The notes below the pieces were generated by a model that did no database searches, was not told where the DNA came from, and saw only the letters and a program-made list of their open reading frames with translations. Below, one piece after another: positions 63,585-64,000 of a stretch of 64,000 bases of DNA. Position numbers and translations under genes: made by a program. Numbering within the stretch: the first letter of the stretch is position 1; each line of letters opens with the position of its first letter. Source of the stretch: Maribacter algarum (ex Lu et al. 2025) (nom. illeg.). GTDB taxonomy: Bacteria > Bacteroidota > Bacteroidia > Flavobacteriales > Flavobacteriaceae. The stretch is taken from positions 717,611 to 781,610 of the forward strand of contig CANMAW010000002.1 of NCBI GenBank assembly GCA_947495915.1, written 5' to 3'.

Positions 63585-63704
63585 CAGCCCGATAACAAGA
63601 CAGGTATTTGTCTTTTTAAAAGGAAATTGAAATTACGTTCTTAATAGTTGTATTGTTGTTTTTTAAGGTTGATCAGAAAAATAAATATTTTTTTCAAGAA
63701 AAGA

Positions 63705-63734
63705 TTGCCAGTTAAAAAAACAGTTATATATTTG
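63705..63734 (+). promoter_or_regulatory. rRNA promoter P2
   Basis: TTG at 63705-63707, 19-base spacer, TATATTTG at 63727-63734, then GCAGCCG. It lies 150 bases after P1 and ~225 bases before 16S. Confidence 0.78.
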
Positions 63735-63959
63735 CAGCCGCTTAGAGATATATGCTCTAAGAAAAAGCAGAAACTAAGAGTAGTTTCGTAGTAAAAGTTC
63801 ATTGACAAATTGTAGAGACAGCGCAAATAACCTTCGGGTTAATTTGTAAAGTAAGAATTATATATATGAGTATTGGAAACGATGCTTATGTAAGAATTAA
63901 ATCGAGATTACGGAGCTGGGATGTTTTTGATTGTTAGTACTTAAATTATTTAAAGATTA

Positions 63960-64000
63960 ACGATGAAGAGTTTGATCCTGGCTCAGGATGAACGCTAGCG
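63960..64000 (+). rRNA. 16S ribosomal RNA, 5' end only
   Basis: AGAGTTTGATCCTGGCTCAG begins at 63967 and matches the universal 27F site, with GATGAACGCTAGCG as the Bacteroidota continuation. By alignment to E. coli numbering the mature 5' end is near 63960. The gene continues past the window edge. Confidence 0.97.

Larger units (their letters stand above)
63293..63959 (+). other. Non-coding rRNA upstream region and leader
   Basis: No coding gene is supported. It carries an additional upstream TAAATTTG (63422-63429) inside an AACGCAA/TTGCGTT inverted repeat (63401-63433), two strong tandem promoters, and ~225 bases of 16S leader. A minus-strand frame at 63641-63826 crosses the promoters and is not a gene. 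Confidence 0.75.

Noticed and set aside
63641..63826. 61-residue open frame on the minus strand
   Set aside because: It crosses the P2 rRNA promoter, is Phe/Leu-rich from AT-rich DNA, and has no start signal.

Overview
The window is a chromosomal segment of a Bacteroidota bacterium, almost certainly a marine member of the Flavobacteriaceae (Maribacter/Zobellia-like at best guess; genus not provable here). The grounds are the AT-rich composition, type IX secretion (T9SS) type B C-terminal domains, a PorP/SprF protein, SprB-type repeats, Bacteroidota -33/-7 promoters (TTG-N19..23-TANNTTTG) before many genes, and a DUF4374/TonB receptor locus. It ends on the first ~41 bases of a 16S rRNA gene.

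Layout. 1-1.3 kb: the 3' end of a large T9SS adhesin, closed by a perfect terminator. 1.4-4.1 kb: an oxidative-damage cluster msrB-selO-msrA. 4.1-8.4 kb: cardiolipin synthase, a tandem UspA protein, a thioredoxin, and a patatin/secreted-protein pair. 8.4-9.3 kb: a non-coding region with a direct repeat and a likely promoter for the next block. 9.3-28.9 kb: a Wzx/Wzy-type exopolysaccharide locus (initiating sugar transferase, Wza, Wzc, Wzx, Wzy, eight further glycosyltransferases, an acetyltransferase, a serine-hydrolase-like protein and a secreted jelly-roll-like protein). 29.5-35.6 kb: a 5.2-kb leucine-rich/ten-repeat adhesin with its PorP/SprF partner. 35.7-47.1 kb: housekeeping genes (tRNA-Lys, aroK, a phosphoribosyltransferase, an S4 protein, a FKBP lipoprotein, split transketolase, tgt, an LptF/G permease, an EamA exporter, accA, dnaB). 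47.1-57.7 kb: a secreted protein of the family usually labelled asparagine synthetase B, then a five-gene minus-strand operon (TonB receptor, DUF4374 lipoprotein, ankyrin protein, DUF2271 protein, PepSY-flavodoxin-reductase fusion) with a divergent AraC-type regulator. 57.7-59.9 kb: HAD phosphatase, YjbQ, EF-hand protein, lipoprotein. 60-63.3 kb: the thrS-infC-rpmI-rplT operon. 63.3-64 kb: tandem rRNA promoters and leader into 16S.

How the genes work together. The exopolysaccharide locus has assembly, export and glycosyl-transfer functions but no nucleotide-sugar synthesis genes and no Wzb phosphatase, so precursors must come from elsewhere. The 48.4-57.7 kb operon is best read as uptake of an iron chelate across the outer membrane coupled to extracytosolic reduction fed by a cytosolic NAD(P)H flavoprotein fused to PepSY membrane segments. 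The DUF2271 protein carries an Asp-Ala-Ile-Ser-Gly-Ala-Thr motif like those that ApbE modifies with FMN, so it may be the electron carrier. This is the most promising candidate for a poorly described system. Other notable points are an infC gene with no ATG/GTG/TTG start and an AUA start inferred, a Tgt without its zinc cysteines, a 15-bp perfect hairpin inside the iron operon, and a shared discriminator sequence at stable-RNA promoters.
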